A stretch of DNA of 56,964 bases from CALMFT01 sp035333525 (GCA_035333525.1 DAOQQF010000003.1:1-56964), one strand, 5' to 3'. Positions 15,387-28,035 are shown, counted from the stretch's first letter. Translations and numbers: made by a program. The notes: generated by a model not told the origin, from the sequence alone.

Positions 15387-16997
15387 ATGAAATCATCACA
15401 CCAAATAGGGAAATTCCTTTATCTATCTCAAGTTGATCCTTATCAATCAATTATAAAGATAAAACATCGAAATGATATAACCAAAGAACTATGGTTAAAA
15501 CTTGATAAGGAGAGAAATCTAGATGCCAAATGGTATCTACTTAGATACTTTGTTTTTGATGATGAGCAATATGTTAAAGATGTACTTGGAACAAAGAAAA
15601 AATTTGACCAACTATCTATGGAAGACTTGTATAAAATTTCTCATATATTCAAAAAAGAGTTAGGTATTCACCAACATGATGAACAAACCAAAGAGGAGGA
15701 GTATGCAATTAGCTCTTATGCTGAAAAATGATATATTGATAGCTTGAAAACATGAAAAGAGCCATTGATATTGATAAAAGAACATGAATATGAAGACTCT
15801 CATAATGAGATACCAATGACAAATTCCATTATCTGACAAGATCACCCAACTGATCAAACAATCAATGGATATCCCATCAAAAAACTTTTTATAGATTTTT
15901 TTCAAAATGACTCTACTAATTTCTATAAACGTATACAGCAATCCGTAAAAATACCTACTATCGAATCGATAGGATGAAAAAATCTTTATAAATATATCGA
16001 ACAGAAAACTGAACTCAAAAATAAAAATAACTATCTAGACTCAGTTGCCTTGTTTTTGAATAACAGTCGATTGATAGCAAAAAGCGTTGAAGCGATGTAC
16101 ACTATGATTACACAACAGTGAAGAATTTATGATACTATTAAAAACACTCTCAATAAACAACTTACACATACTATGCACTGAGCATATACATTTCATGATA
16201 CTGATATCAAAGATCATCAAAGAACATTTGAAAAACTTATTATGAAGTATGATGGTGATATGAGTTCAGTAAAAGATATAGTAAGATGTACGTTTTCATT
16301 CAAAGATCTCAATAGTTTGGTATGATGAATTCAGACTATTCTCAAATCTCTTCATACTCCTGATATTTACGAAAAAATTAAACAAACAAAAGAATGAAAA
16401 CCATTGGTAGAGATTGAAGATAAAATATGATTATTACTCAAAGAGCCACTCAAAAGTTCGGGGTATAGAGATATCACAATAGTAATTCATTTTAGATGAC
16501 AAGAATGACTTATTCCTATGGAAATTCAACTCCATTTGGATCCTATGTATCAAATGAAAACTCAGTGAGTACAAGAAGTCTATAAATTGATTGAAGACAA
16601 GATTGGTCAAAAAACAATTGAGCTTATCAATGAATTACTGATAAATAAATGAAGTACTTGTTTTTTACCTACAAATAGTAATGAAACAATATCCTCTGAT
16701 CAGATCTATCGTATGAGAAGATTATTTCAAGAAGATAAAAAAAATCAAAAATTGTGATTTTGATTAAATACCATTGTAACATGAATAATAGATCTTTTCT
16801 GATGAACAACACAGCTAAATAATCAAGGAGTTGCAGATATATTATGATCGATCGAGTCTTTGATCAATAACTATGCATGGCTCCAAGTACTTAAGTCAAT
16901 TAATCTCCCTAAAAAATGATTTTATACACTCCCTGGGACAATTGAATCAAGTAATAGCCGTTTTGGGTCACAAATTGAAAACAATCTAAGCAAGTAA
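15387..16997 (+). CDS. RelA/SpoT-like domain protein
   Basis: 536 codons. The N-terminal 150 residues are charged and unassigned. From about residue 290 to 400 the pattern fits a RelA/SpoT nucleotidyltransferase: SSVKDIVRCTFSFKDLNSLV (family: KDxxRxRxxxxdLxdl), LKSSGYRDITIVIHF (family: K..GYRsxHxxv) and IPMEIQLHLDPMYQMKT (family: xEIQhrTxxM). Such enzymes transfer pyrophosphate to GDP/GTP or, in toxic forms, to adenine nucleotides or tRNA. The usual catalytic Arg/Lys-rich segment before the first motif is hard to place, so activity is uncertain. A C-terminal Gly-containing region follows. It converges with recG, with a 12-nt overlap. Confidence 0.55.
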
Positions 16998-19112
16998 CTC
17001 TCCTTCTATATAGTCTATCTCATGATTGAGAAGATTAAGTTGTGACAATTTTGGATAATGTTTCACAAGCCATTTTGCTGCTTGTTGTACCTTTTCAATT
17101 AAATTCATATCCATGAGTGCTTCAAGAGGAATATCAGATTCACCTGATTGACGAGTTCATAATAACTCCCCTATTCACCTTAGTTGCATATCTATCTCAG
17201 CAAGTTTGAAACCATCATTGGTATTTTCCATAGCTTGGAGTCTTTGATTTCATGAGGTATGGCTAGATTCCAAAAAACAGTACGACTGTAAATCTGATCT
17301 ACCTACACGACCACGTAATTGATGTAACTGAGACAAGCCAAACCTCTCTGCATTTTTGATAATCATAATAGTTGCTTGTGGTACATCAACTCATACCTCT
17401 ATAACAGTAGTAGATACTAGTATTTTACAGGTTCATTGTTTAAATTCAGACATAATAGACTCTTTTTCTTTGGAGCTTAATTTCCCATGCATGAGTCCAA
17501 GAGCACTCATTCATAACTGTGACCCAAATTCAGAACAATACTCAGCGTATACCGACTCAGCAGAATGGACTCATTCTAGATAATCTGACTCACTAATAAG
17601 TGGTACAACGACAAATACCGATTGTCCTTTGTTTATCCTATCAATAATCCATCATTTGAGTCTGGGTCGTTCCTTGGTTCATACCACCTTAGTAATAATT
17701 GGTTTGCGTCACGCAGGTAGCTCATCAATAATACTAACTTGAAATTCAGCAAAACATGCCAATGCAAGTGTCCTAGGTATCGGCGTTGCAGTCATTTGTA
17801 AAATATGTGGTGTATGATGTTGTTTGAGTAATGATCTTTGTCTCACTCAAAATTTATGCTGTTCATCAATAATTACTAGTCCCAAATCACGAAATCCTAC
17901 ATCATCTTGGATAACTGCATGTGTTCATATAATTAAATTAATCATACCAGCCTTGAGTTCTTGTTTTATTTTTGCTTTTAGAGATCAGGTTATCGATCAT
18001 GTCAATAGTCTTACATTAATTCCCAATGGATGAAAAAGTTTAACCAAGGTATTAAAGTGTTGCTGAGCCAAAACCTCAATAGGAACCAAAAATGCTACTT
18101 GTTTACCAAGATATTTTATCATATAATACGCTACAATAGCAGCAACAATCGTTTTACCACTTCACACATCTCCCTGTAAAAGTCTAAGCATTGGAGTGGG
18201 TTCATAAAAATCTTGAATTATTTGTTTAATAACCTTTTTTTGGGCATTGGTCAACTGAAAAGACAGTGACTCTATAATTGTTTTAATAACCTCTCGATTT
18301 AATGGTTTAATCGTACTGATCAATGATGACTGAAATGATGTTCATTGATAATGTTGCTTATTAGCAATACTTTGTAACTGCAATTTGAGCAATCTATCAA
18401 AATACAATCTATATTTAGCACGTTTGAGTTGTTCATGATCGACTGGATAGTGAATAGCTTTGATAGATGACGCAAGATCAGGTAAATCAAACTCGTTTCT
18501 AAAATCTTCAGGAAGAAATTCAAGATAAGCAGACTCACTATGTGGCAAAACCTCTCGCATTTTTTTCGCAAACCATGATGATTTAATACCCAACATCTCT
18601 GAATAAATGGGATACAAACGTCCTATATTATGAGCATCATTAGGTCATACTCAAGTAGAGAGAGAACTTGGTGCATATGATACACTATCATCATCAGGAG
18701 CCATACTAGGCACAAATTCAGGACTGGAAAAAGTAATCTTATTTTTGATCATTTTAGGTTTACCAATAACCACATATCGTTGGTTTTTTTCGATATTTTG
18801 AAATTGATATCATGATCATCGATATGATGCCTTTCAGTATATCCCTTGTTCATCTTGGAAATAAATCTCATAAACTCTTTTTTTTGATCTCAATATGGTG
18901 ACTTTTTTATCAGTCACCAAAACTCTTACCTTTTGTTTGATTGATGAATCTCCCAAAAGTGGTTGATCAGTAAATGAAGCTGCGATACTCTGACGATCTT
19001 CGTGGGCTTTGGGAAAGTAGGACAAAAAATCCTTGAGAGTATTAATATCATTACTAGCAAGGACAGCCATATACCTATCAGTTGTCTTGAGTATTTTTTT
19101 GAGTTCGGACAT
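16986..19112 (-). CDS. recG: ATP-dependent DNA helicase RecG
   Basis: 708 codons, ATG at 19112, TAG at 16986-16988. The N-terminal wedge/OB region is present (LKDFLSYFPKAHEDR, then YGKASYRGGSGYQFQ, a variant of the usual 'W-F-N-Q' loop). The helicase Walker A reads QGDVGSGKT with its first loop Gly encoded by TGA (18162-18164). Later helicase motifs and the RecG TRG region can be followed to the end. RecG remodels stalled replication forks and branched DNA. Length is close to the usual 690. The convergent overlap with the RelA/SpoT-like gene shows how tightly the genome is packed. Confidence 0.9.
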
Positions 19113-19210
19113 ATTCTATCTATAATAATCCGTCACCAAAAAGCAATCCAAGATCACTCATCAAAGATGTAATACAAAATAAGCGTATCAAGATGCTCAT
19201 GATTTCACGA

Positions 19211-19510
19211 CTATACTAAACCTTTGATGGCATTATATCTATCACATAATTCATTATATAGTCAAATAAGTTTTTCTTTATGGGGATGAGTCTGTTTATC
19301 CCATTGTAAAAATTCGGAAAATATCGCATGAACATAAGAAAAATTATCAGGATCATGTTTAAATAATTTTATCATATCGTTACGAAGGTCTGAGAGAGAA
19401 CTATAATCCCCTCTTGGGTAGTTGCCCAATTTGTAAGAAAATTCAATCTTATCGTCTTGCATACATTGATCGTTATTAATAGTATTGATGGGTGTTGATC
19501 CTAAAGCCAT
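19211..19510 (-). CDS. Small hypothetical protein
   Basis: 99 codons including one TGA read as Gly at 19262-19264, ending in TAG at 19211-19213. The sequence (FSYKLGNYPRGDYSSLSDLR, later FSEFLQWDKQTHPHKEKL) is soluble and without known motif. Tail residues added by reading TGA as Gly (GLYNELCDRYNAIKGLV) form a plausible amphipathic helix, supporting the longer reading. It is 98 nt upstream of recG on the same strand and might share its transcript. Confidence 0.5.
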
Positions 19511-19690
19511 AATATCAATAGTAAAGTAAATAGATATACATCATTATCATTAGGATATAATCAACTGTATCCAAAAATCAAATAAATCTTATGTCAATAA
19601 AGAGTAAAAAAAGATCATGACTATTGAGAGTAAAATTTGACTTTGATGCATAGTATACATATACTGATGTAAGTTACTAAAAAAATAATC

Positions 19691-21064
19691 ATGATGTATT
19701 CTTCAAAAGAAGTTCTTAATTACAAAATACTAATGGGTCCGTCAAAAAATTGATGGCCTTTTATACTATACGAACAAGAATCTATAGAGCGCAAAGAAAA
19801 CAGTACACCTACTATTAATAATTTTCTTTTAGACCTAAAAAAAACACTCGCTGAATGAGCGATACCAAAAGGTATCCAAAAATCAAGATTTTTTGTGAAT
19901 ACCTTGGTGCAAAACTGAACATACAGAGATAAAGACAATAGTGAAATAGTCTTACTGAATGAAATTATGAGATTATGAAGCTGAATACTCAAAACACTTC
20001 TCATACAAATATATGGTGTCATCTGATGATATCGTGTTAATGATCAAAATATTCTTATAGATGGAAAACGATGAAATCAGACCACCATAGTGCGAAATAT
20101 TATACAAGAAGATTACAAAAATACACACCAACCAAAAAGAATATTTTTTGAAGAAACTCCTGCACCAAAAAATAAGAATAGTTTCTATGAAAGAAGAAAC
20201 AAATACGAACAAGATCATACTATAATGGAAGATGATATTTTTGACATACAATTCAATAATAATGTTTTTAAGCAATGACCTATAGGAAACTGTTATTTTC
20301 TTGCTTATTTACGTTCATTGATGGAGTCAGAAAACTATAAAACACTCATCAAGACATCTGTTCAAGGACCAGAACAAGTGATCAATAACGATGGTAGTAA
20401 TGGTTTTTTATATAGGGTAAAAATACCACTATGAGAACCACGAGCTAAAACTCAAACTATTTATGACACTGATTTGACATATCATTGAGTATCCAATAGT
20501 AATAGATGAGCAAAAGTATTAGAGTCAGCTTATATTAAATTTATTACATGAGAACATACAATAAATACCAGATCTCTTAGAAAGGCTAATGAGTGATGAA
20601 AACCTAATTTGGCTGCTGCTACTCTCTTAGGTAATGAGAACATTATTAAATATTCTACATGATGATATATGAATTTTGCTATTGCAGATAATCAACATAT
20701 ACTCGCTAGTATTACTACCTTACTACTAAATTGGGATAAAAATAATTATATGCTTTGCGCATCTAGTTATTGTGCAAATAATGTAGATGATAGCAATACG
20801 TATACGGTACCAAAATTTGATAAAAAAAACTCATTCAACTACAGACATGCATATAGTATAACCTGAATAGAAAAACAATGAAAAAATATTATATCAATCC
20901 AACTTATTAATCCTCACAATACATCTAAACCATTTTGGATTAATTATAACACATTTATTTATGGATTTAGTTGAGTACATTGATGAATGATCAATAAATG
21001 ATTAGCTTATGATAAGAAAACTACAAACAATAGTTTGATGCCTGACGATGATAAACAAACATAA
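19691..21064 (+). CDS. Calpain-like cysteine protease
   Basis: 457 codons. The calpain (C2) active-site pattern is visible in order: GPIGNCYFLAYLRSLME with Cys201, a LESAYIKFI segment as in calpain domain IIa, NYRHAYSITGIEK with His386, and LINPHN with Asn407. The first 190 residues are a charged non-catalytic region, and there is no clear signal peptide. Calpain-like proteases are mostly eukaryotic but scattered in bacteria, often as secreted enzymes. In a small symbiotic or predatory CPR cell it could act on host proteins, but that is inference. The catalytic region uses TGA for the Gly just before PIGNC. Confidence 0.7.
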
Positions 21065-21106
21065 TAGCCCTATTTACCCATTTATATACTTATTCTTATC
21101 AAATAT

Positions 21107-21415
21107 ATGCCCTCACATGAACAAAACCTCTGACAGAAATATGTTAATGATATACTATGATCTGTATCACGTCATTTTGAGCTTCAATTATCAGATCTTA
21201 TACTCCTTATTGAAAGAAGTTTTATGATAAGCAATAACAATAAATGAGTATACGAATATGGATTCTTTGTACAACATAGACCCACGAATAAACAATACTG
21301 AGTACAAGCAACATATTTTGCAGATATTGAAGAATTAACTCACTATCTTTGTTTTGAACTTGAAGATCATAAGGAAGCTGAGACCAAACTCCCAATTTAT
21401 AAAAAACCCCTATAA
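21107..21415 (+). CDS. Hypothetical protein downstream of the calpain-like gene
   Basis: 102 codons, 42 nt after the protease stop. It is soluble with a helical first half (VSRHFELQLSDLILLIERSF) and a beta-like second half (VYEYGFFVQHRPTNKQYGVQ). No family recognised. Position on the same strand suggests it may be an inhibitor or chaperone of the protease, but nothing in the sequence proves this. Confidence 0.5.
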
Positions 21416-21444
21416 TAAGGTAGACTTCTCTTTGATTTAATAAA

Positions 21445-21505
21445 ACCCGCCTCCAGTGGGTAAATTCGTTTTGACGAGCTCCTCCAAAGGAGTACCCGCC
21501 TTTGG
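21445..21505. other. G/C-rich double-hairpin intergenic element
   Basis: A stem ACCCGC / GTGGGT (21445-21450 with 21456-21461) and a stem CTCC / GGAG (21479-21482 with 21489-21492) lie in a stretch much richer in G/C than its surroundings, with ACCCGCCT occurring twice (21445 and 21494). No T-run follows, so it is a weak terminator candidate and more like a small repeat or leader structure. Confidence 0.4.
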
Positions 21506-21526
21506 CTAATACACTGAGAATATTTT

Positions 21527-22771
21527 ATGTTACCTATTTCCAAAGGCTCCTTAAATAATGCGACCATACTCAATCAATATAAAAATTTGACTTTAAAGAC
21601 TTTAGTGAGTATACTCAAATATTCTATAAATTCTTATTTATTTATTATATTATTTCTCATGGCTTGATTTGTAGATCCATTTGTAACACCAAACAATTCA
21701 TCATCTAACTGAACGGTACCTCCTACAGAACCTAGTTGAACTCAACCCATACCAGAAGCACAACCAGTAGTATCGTCTACGGTCTCATTGGATCAACTAA
21801 CCAATGAAGTAACCAACTCGACACCATCCTCTGATACCATAACTACCCAACAACCAAGTCTATGAGTCTCATTGGATGAAATAGTTGATAACTCAAATCA
21901 ACCACTATCTGTAGAAGAAACAAGATCTTCAAGTTCTTCCGCCTCACTATCATCTTCATCATCAACTGAGTTAAACCTTGATACAATGTTAGCTTGAGTA
22001 ACTATGAATACATCAACTATAGAGCCAAATAGCGACCATAAAACAGGTATTACCGGTAAAAAAAGAAAAATTCTTATAACAGTTACTGCTCTCATCGGTC
22101 TGATTATCTTATGATTGACAGGTTATATGGTATTTACTACCATGTTTCCAGTAGAAACAGAACAAGTAGCAAAAACAGTATCAGATAATCTAAAAGCTGA
22201 CGTATCATGAACTACTACTCCAACTAGTAACGAAACAAACACAACCAGTTCAGAAGAGTTACCACAGCTTCCATCAGTAACTCAAACATGAGATACCACT
22301 ACATGAACAATTCCTACCTACCAACCTGAAGAAGAACTTCCTACCGGTGATAGTCCCATTGTAACAGCTCCATCATCTGAAAATTTTGGTCAAAACGATG
22401 AGCTACCTGCCAATAACACTACTACCTCCAATACAACAACAGAGCAACAACCAACAACCAATGATACAGCAGTAAATCCCAATCTTGAAACAGTAAAAAA
22501 TGATCTCAATAAAAAAATAGATCAAGCAAAGCAACTTCTTACGTTGATCAAATCAAAAGGATGAGACACTGAACAAATCAAAAAACTTGCTGGACTTATC
22601 AAAGAGGTTAAAACACTCTTGGTAAAGATAACCAATAATGAGTTTACCACCTTTTCATCTGAAATTCAACAACCATTATCTGATTTGACATTCAGATTTG
22701 ATCAATTTACCTCCGAAGTAGTTGGTTCAACTTCCACTGCCCCATCACAACCAGAAGAAGAACTACAATAA
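21527..22771 (+). CDS. Ser/Thr/Pro-rich membrane protein
   Basis: 414 codons. A hydrophobic helix near residues 33-50 (SINSYLFIILFLMAGFV) is followed by a Ser/Thr/Pro-rich stretch, then a second membrane helix near 185-205 preceded by KKRK (ILITVTALIGLIILGLTGYM). The long Thr/Pro/Gln/Asn-rich segment after it is typical of exposed linkers, and the C-terminal 90 residues are helical (DLNKKIDQAKQLLTLIKS). No enzymatic motif. It is likely a surface or envelope structural protein. It converges with the prepilin gene, with stops 9 nt apart. Confidence 0.6.
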
Positions 22772-22780
22772 GAACATATA

Positions 22781-23278
22781 TTATGAACTATTAGGACAGT
22801 ACTGTTCAATAAGTTTACATGTCCCCAAGTCAATCATAAAACATCATATGATTGGCTTTTTTTCATTATCTTTTACCAATGTAATACCCTCTATCATCTG
22901 CAACCCAGTCTGATCACTGATTGCACATCATAATGCATAATTATCAAATACTATAGTAGCCGTCCATGGTAGTCCATTGCGATATACAAGATAATCTGAG
23001 AGACCATTGGCGGAAAATAATAATGATCATGTAGTAAGAACACGACCATCATATATAACCAACTCATTACGCAATGAGTACTCTCATGATCATTGAGTAT
23101 TACTTGAACTGATAGAGTTTAATAAAACCGTGTTATATGTTGTAATAAATTGTTCTCTGATTATCCTATCTTTGAGTTTGGTCACTTGATTTCCTGTCAA
23201 AGCCGAAATCCCAACCACCGCCAATGAGATAATAGCTAGTGTAATAAGAATTTCAATAAGAGTAAAAGCTTTTTTCAT
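22781..23278 (-). CDS. Type IV prepilin-like protein
   Basis: 165 codons, ATG at 23278, TAA at 22781-22783. The N-terminus MKKAFTLIEILITLAIISLA is a canonical class III signal: a short basic leader, cleavage before Phe, Glu at +5 and a long hydrophobic helix. The C-terminal domain has three Cys (GCAISDQ, GCFMIDLGTCKL) that could form a pilin disulfide. It would be processed by a prepilin peptidase and assembled in a type IV pilus or pseudopilus, common in CPR bacteria for attachment and DNA uptake. It sits 17 nt after proS on the same strand. Confidence 0.8.
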
Positions 23279-23295
23279 GAAAATAATAAGTAAAT

Positions 23296-24822
23296 CTAGT
23301 AAGCGATAGCAAACAGGACTCTCCTATCACTTGGAGCTCACGTCAAAATACAAGATCATGACTCTGGATAAAGATCATTACCAGCTTCATCATATGGTAT
23401 ACATCTAATAGTTGCTTTAGTTTCTTCTTTTATTTTTTTTTCAGTTTCAGAGGTACCATCTCGATGAGCCAGAACAAATTTTCATTGATCAAGTGCTTGT
23501 TGAAAATCTGACCGAGTATTAACTTTGACTGTATGTTGTTCTCTCATTGACTGAGTATTCTCAAAAAGTCTATTCTGCATCTGATAGAGAAGTTGGATTA
23601 GTTGATCATTGAACTGATTAATACCCATAGTGAGTTTTTCTTTTTGATCTCTGAGTGCAATGTGTATAGTTCATGCGCTTACATCTCTTGGTCATATCGC
23701 TATCCTGATGGGTACTCATTGAAGTTCATACTGATTCTGTTTCCATCACATTGATTTTTGATCATCCCAATCAATGAGATACTCTAGTGAACGTTGATAT
23801 ACATGATTCTTGCCATCAATCATAAAATCTATCTGTATTATTTTAGAATCTCGATCAGCAATAAGCTGATCAATAAAAGTAGATACTTGTTTTTTTTCTT
23901 CCTCTGTTTTCCAAATAGGTATTATCACTACATGAATTGGGGCAATCATAGGAGGTAAAATAAGTCATTGATCATCTCCATGAGACATAATAAGTCCTCA
24001 CATCATCCTAGTACTTGCTCATCGGCTCGTAGCCCATGCAAAATCTTGGGTATTATCTTTGGTAGTAAACGAAACATCAAATGCTTTACCAAAATTTTGT
24101 CATAAAAAATGAGACGTACAAGCTTGAAGTGCCTTACCATCTTGCATCATACACTCTATAGTATAAGTATTTTCAGCCCCAGCAAATCTTTCCTGTTCAG
24201 ATTTTTCTCCAGGCACTCATGAAATCGCAAGTATTTTTTCAAAAAACAATTGATAAACTTTCCACATTTTTTGAGTTTCATCTATCGCTTCTTGTTTAGT
24301 TGCATGAGCAGTATGACCTTCTTGCCACAGAAATTCTGCAGACCTCAAAAAAAGTCTTGTTCTCATTTCTCGTCTCACTACATTAGCTCGTTGATTAATT
24401 AATAATGGCAAATCACGATATGAAGTAATCCAATCCTTATATGTATTCCAAATAATCGTTTCACTCGTTGGTCTAACTATTAACTCTTCTTCAAGCTTTG
24501 CTTCAGGATCAGCAATCATTTCTCAATCTTGATTTTTGAGTCTATAATGAGTTACAATAGCTGCCTCAGTTGCAAATCATTCAACATGTTTTGCTTCCTT
24601 AGTGAAAAATGATTTAGGTATAAATAAAGGGAAATAAGCATTTTGATGACCTGTTTTCTTGAAGAGAAAGTCCAAAATCTTTTGCATATTTTCCCATATT
24701 GAAAAGCCATAGGGTTTGATAACCATACATCATCTCACCGCGCTATTTTGTGCTAACTGAGCCTTAACCACAAGTTCATTATATCGAGCTGAAAAATCCT
24801 CCTGGCGAGACGTTAACGTCAT
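23296..24822 (-). CDS. proS: Prolyl-tRNA synthetase
   Basis: 508 codons, ATG at 24822, TAG at 23296-23298. Class II synthetase motifs are visible: RQEDFSARYNELVVKAQLA at the start, IVRPTSETIIWNTYKDWI (motif 2 region), NVVRREMRTRLFLRSAEFLW with EGHTAHAT, a QDGKALQACTSHFLGQNF loop, and the anticodon-binding end. It closes with CILTGAPSDRRVLFAIAY, typical of the archaeal/eukaryotic-like short ProS without an editing insertion. It charges tRNA-Pro. Several conserved Gly are TGA. Confidence 0.93.
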
Positions 24823-24967
24823 ATTATGTATATCAAATAAAGTAAAAACTATCTTGCTTTATAATTCTTATTATTTCTTTATCCCACTCTTATCTATTTT
24901 TTACAAAATAACAAGGTAATATACCAAGTTACACTATTCTCAGATTGTTTTTTGGTTGTAATTAGAT

Positions 24968-26122
24968 ATGAGTAGTCAATCGTTTTATTTTCAAACAATA
25001 GTAATGTCCTTACTAACAGTACTCATATCTACTGCCGCTATATTATTTCTCATTATCGGTCGAGATGCTTATAAAAGAGGGAAAATCAACTTTCTCCATG
25101 GTTTAATCTTTGTATGAGGAAGTCTCATGGTATGATATTCACTCTATGATGCATCATTTTTGACATCATTGGGTAGTATATTTGGTTTAGCAAGATGAGC
25201 AGATATTCTGATTTATTGAGCAATACTCGTTCTTACATACTTTTATTTTGAAATACTCAACAAACAAACCAAAGATACATTCATAATGAGTAAGTTTATT
25301 ACCAATGAAGCACTTAGTCATATTGACGAGTCTTTTATCAATGATAAAGTCAAGACAATACACGCATGAAAACCTCATACCAACTGAACTCATCTATCAA
25401 AATGAGATTTTATGTTTCATATCAAGTGACTCAACGAGTCTAAAACGATTGGTCATGTTATTGATCAGATTATCGATGCTTGATTTAGTAAAATACTTAT
25501 TGTCAATGATTGATCAACTGATGGTATGGATAACATTGTCAGAAAAAAAATCGAACAATACCCCCACGTACTGATTGTTTTAGTCAATCATCTTATCAAT
25601 CGTAGACATGGTGCTTGAAACAAAACATGAATTGCTTTTTTCCGTAAGTTTTGAGCACTGTGCCACATCAAGTACGTGGTCTTTTTTGATAGCGATGGCC
25701 AAATGAACATAGATGATATGTCTACCTTTATGTCATATCTAGAACAACACCCCAATGTAGATGTTATCCAATGATCCAGATTTGTATCATGATGAACAGC
25801 AAGCAATATCCCATGGACGAGGAAAATCATCCTACGAGGAGCAAAACTCATAACGTATATCTTTAATGGTATCGCTATTACCGACTCTCACAATGGATAT
25901 AAATGCTTCAAGCTCCATGCGCTACAACAAATCAATCTCACCACAGATTCAACCATGTATGCCAATGAACTCATCGATGAGTACAAAAGACTCAAACTAC
26001 ACGTGGTCGAGCTACCAGTTCATATCAACTATTCTGATTATAGTTTATGAAAAGGCCAAAAAAATAGCAATGCATTCAATATTTTGTTTGAAATGATTTA
26101 TAGAAAGTTATTTTTTAGATAA
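24968..26122 (+). CDS. DUF2304 - GT2 glycosyltransferase fusion
   Basis: 384 codons. The N-terminal 110 residues have about three hydrophobic helices and a basic loop, resembling DUF2304 membrane proteins that accompany GT2 enzymes. From residue 140 a GT2 domain follows: IGHVIDQIIDAGFSKILIVNDGSTDG, NRRHGAGNKTGIAFF, VVFFDSDGQMNIDDM (a DxD-type site) and ITDSHNGYKCFK. GT2 enzymes of this kind transfer a sugar to polyprenyl phosphate for later use by membrane glycosyltransferases such as the next gene. It is 18 nt upstream of that gene. Confidence 0.75.
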
Positions 26123-26140
26123 TAAAAGATAAGCTGATAC

Positions 26141-27973
26141 ATGAAAACACATAATCGTTTTACTCACTGGTTTCAAAAACCATTCACTATACTATGATTG
26201 TTGCTTATACTTATCGGTATAACCTTCCCATGATGGTTTTGATGATTTATTTCATGATCAATATTTAATACTCAGTATGAAGAAATTAAACCCGATTATC
26301 GTTTTTTTTGGTCCAACGATAATGGTCAAAGATATATCTATACACTCAATGTACCTATCAAGTGAACTACCAAGAGATCTTTTTCTGTCTATCCCAACGA
26401 TTGTATATCAAGCATAACTATCAATGGCAAGGACTACAAGGAGCTCACCTGAGATCTTTGTAACTATCGAGAATGAGTCAAACTTGACGTCAAGGACTAC
26501 CTCGTTCAATGAGTTAACACCTTTACCTTTGCCATAGATCAAACAGGAAATAGTAGAGCTCTTATTCTCAAACCATCAATTGATGATCCTATCAGATTGA
26601 TAACCTTGGTTCTTTTGTGAGGTTGACTCGCTCTTCTTTTGTTTCAAGCATTCAGATGATGGTTTATCTTTTCATCAATACAAAAAAGATACTTATTTCG
26701 AATGATTGTTTGAGTTATGTACCTATTGTGACGAATATATATACGAAGATCAGAGTATTTTCAACGATCACACGACCTCACTGGACATCTTGATTATTTT
26801 AAACTTCTCTTGAGATGAGAACGAATACCCAAATCAGATGATTGTCGACAATGTTACCATCCTACTACCTACTACTGGATCAATGAAGTAGTATATAGGA
26901 TAGGCTGACGAATAGGACGAGCCGATCCATTTGAACTAATTAGGTGGATGACAAGTATAACACGATGGATTGGTATTATGTTTTGATTCAAAACATTGTA
27001 TGAATTGATTTATATAAGACACAATAGCCAATGAGCATTTTTTTTGGCAAGCACACTCTTTGCTTTTTGGCCAACACATTTTTACTATGGCCCTAGAATC
27101 ACCAATGATGTCGGTCAATATATGTTTGCATTTATGAGTATATATTACTGAATCAAGGCACGATTTGCTCATCTTGATAATAATCATAAAAATATCCATA
27201 GATATACAATAAGATGAGTTGTTGCTAGCCTGACTTGATTACTTATTAAATCGAACAGCATTGTACGAATGCCATTGGTAGTAGTATGACTAGTAGCTGA
27301 GCTACAATATGGCTGGTCTAAGCGGCGAACAACATATAAAAAAACAATACTATGAGGATGAATTATCACTATACTCTTATTCGGATTAATGTTATGACTA
27401 TCGCGCTATAAATGAATTCATGGTATTGTTGATAACGCAGACAGACTTAATCCATGAAATAGTGTCCAGTATGTACCAGTATATGAAGCATTTACCAGCT
27501 TTTATGTCTCAGATTTTATCAAAAATACAACTATGCGAGATAGCGAAGATGATCATGAAAGAAGAACATTTCGATGATTTTTAAGTAAAACAATGATAAC
27601 CTGAGAAATGGGGGTTATTCATGGCAAAAATCTTGTATTTTATAACTACTATATGGCTATCTCACTTGCTATGATTATAGGATTTATTATTCGTTTTTTG
27701 ATTACCAAACATCATGATTGGTTTATGATGTTATGATTTATTATACCTATTATAGCAATGATGTGCTATAGAGTAATCTATCCATTGGCAGCAAGTATGC
27801 ATTATAGATATATACTTCCCCATCTTGTTTTCATAGTTCGATATAGTACTCAATGGCTTATTGATAAGAAAAATAATCAGTCATCATGGTTACTTATTGA
27901 TTGGATTCAGTATATCATTCTTATCTTATTTATCATTTGTTCATTAACCTTTAGTTTACCATCATATTTTTAA
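26141..27973 (+). CDS. Polytopic membrane glycosyltransferase (PMT/ArnT-like)
   Basis: 610 codons with ten or more hydrophobic segments. A soluble loop near residues 50-150 precedes the polytopic part. Motifs such as RSEYFQRSHDLTGHLDYFK (acidic loop after a helix) and FFLASTLFAFWPTHFYYGPR agree with the GT-C fold of dolichyl-phosphate-mannose or ArnT-type transferases, which use polyprenyl-phosphate sugars made by enzymes like the gene upstream. Probable site is the cytoplasmic membrane with the active site outside. It is the second gene of the glycan cluster. Confidence 0.6.
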
Positions 27974-28035
27974 TCACTAAATTCGATACTATTTTTCGAT
28001 TATAATCACTAAATTCAATACTATTTTTCGATTAC
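27972..28035. repeat. Two tandem 32-bp repeats
   Basis: Two adjacent 32-nt units start AATCACTAAATTC and end TTTTTCGATTA, differing at two positions. They fill most of the gap between the GT-C stop and the DUF4143 ATPase start, so they may duplicate a promoter or operator of the latter. Confidence 0.7.
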
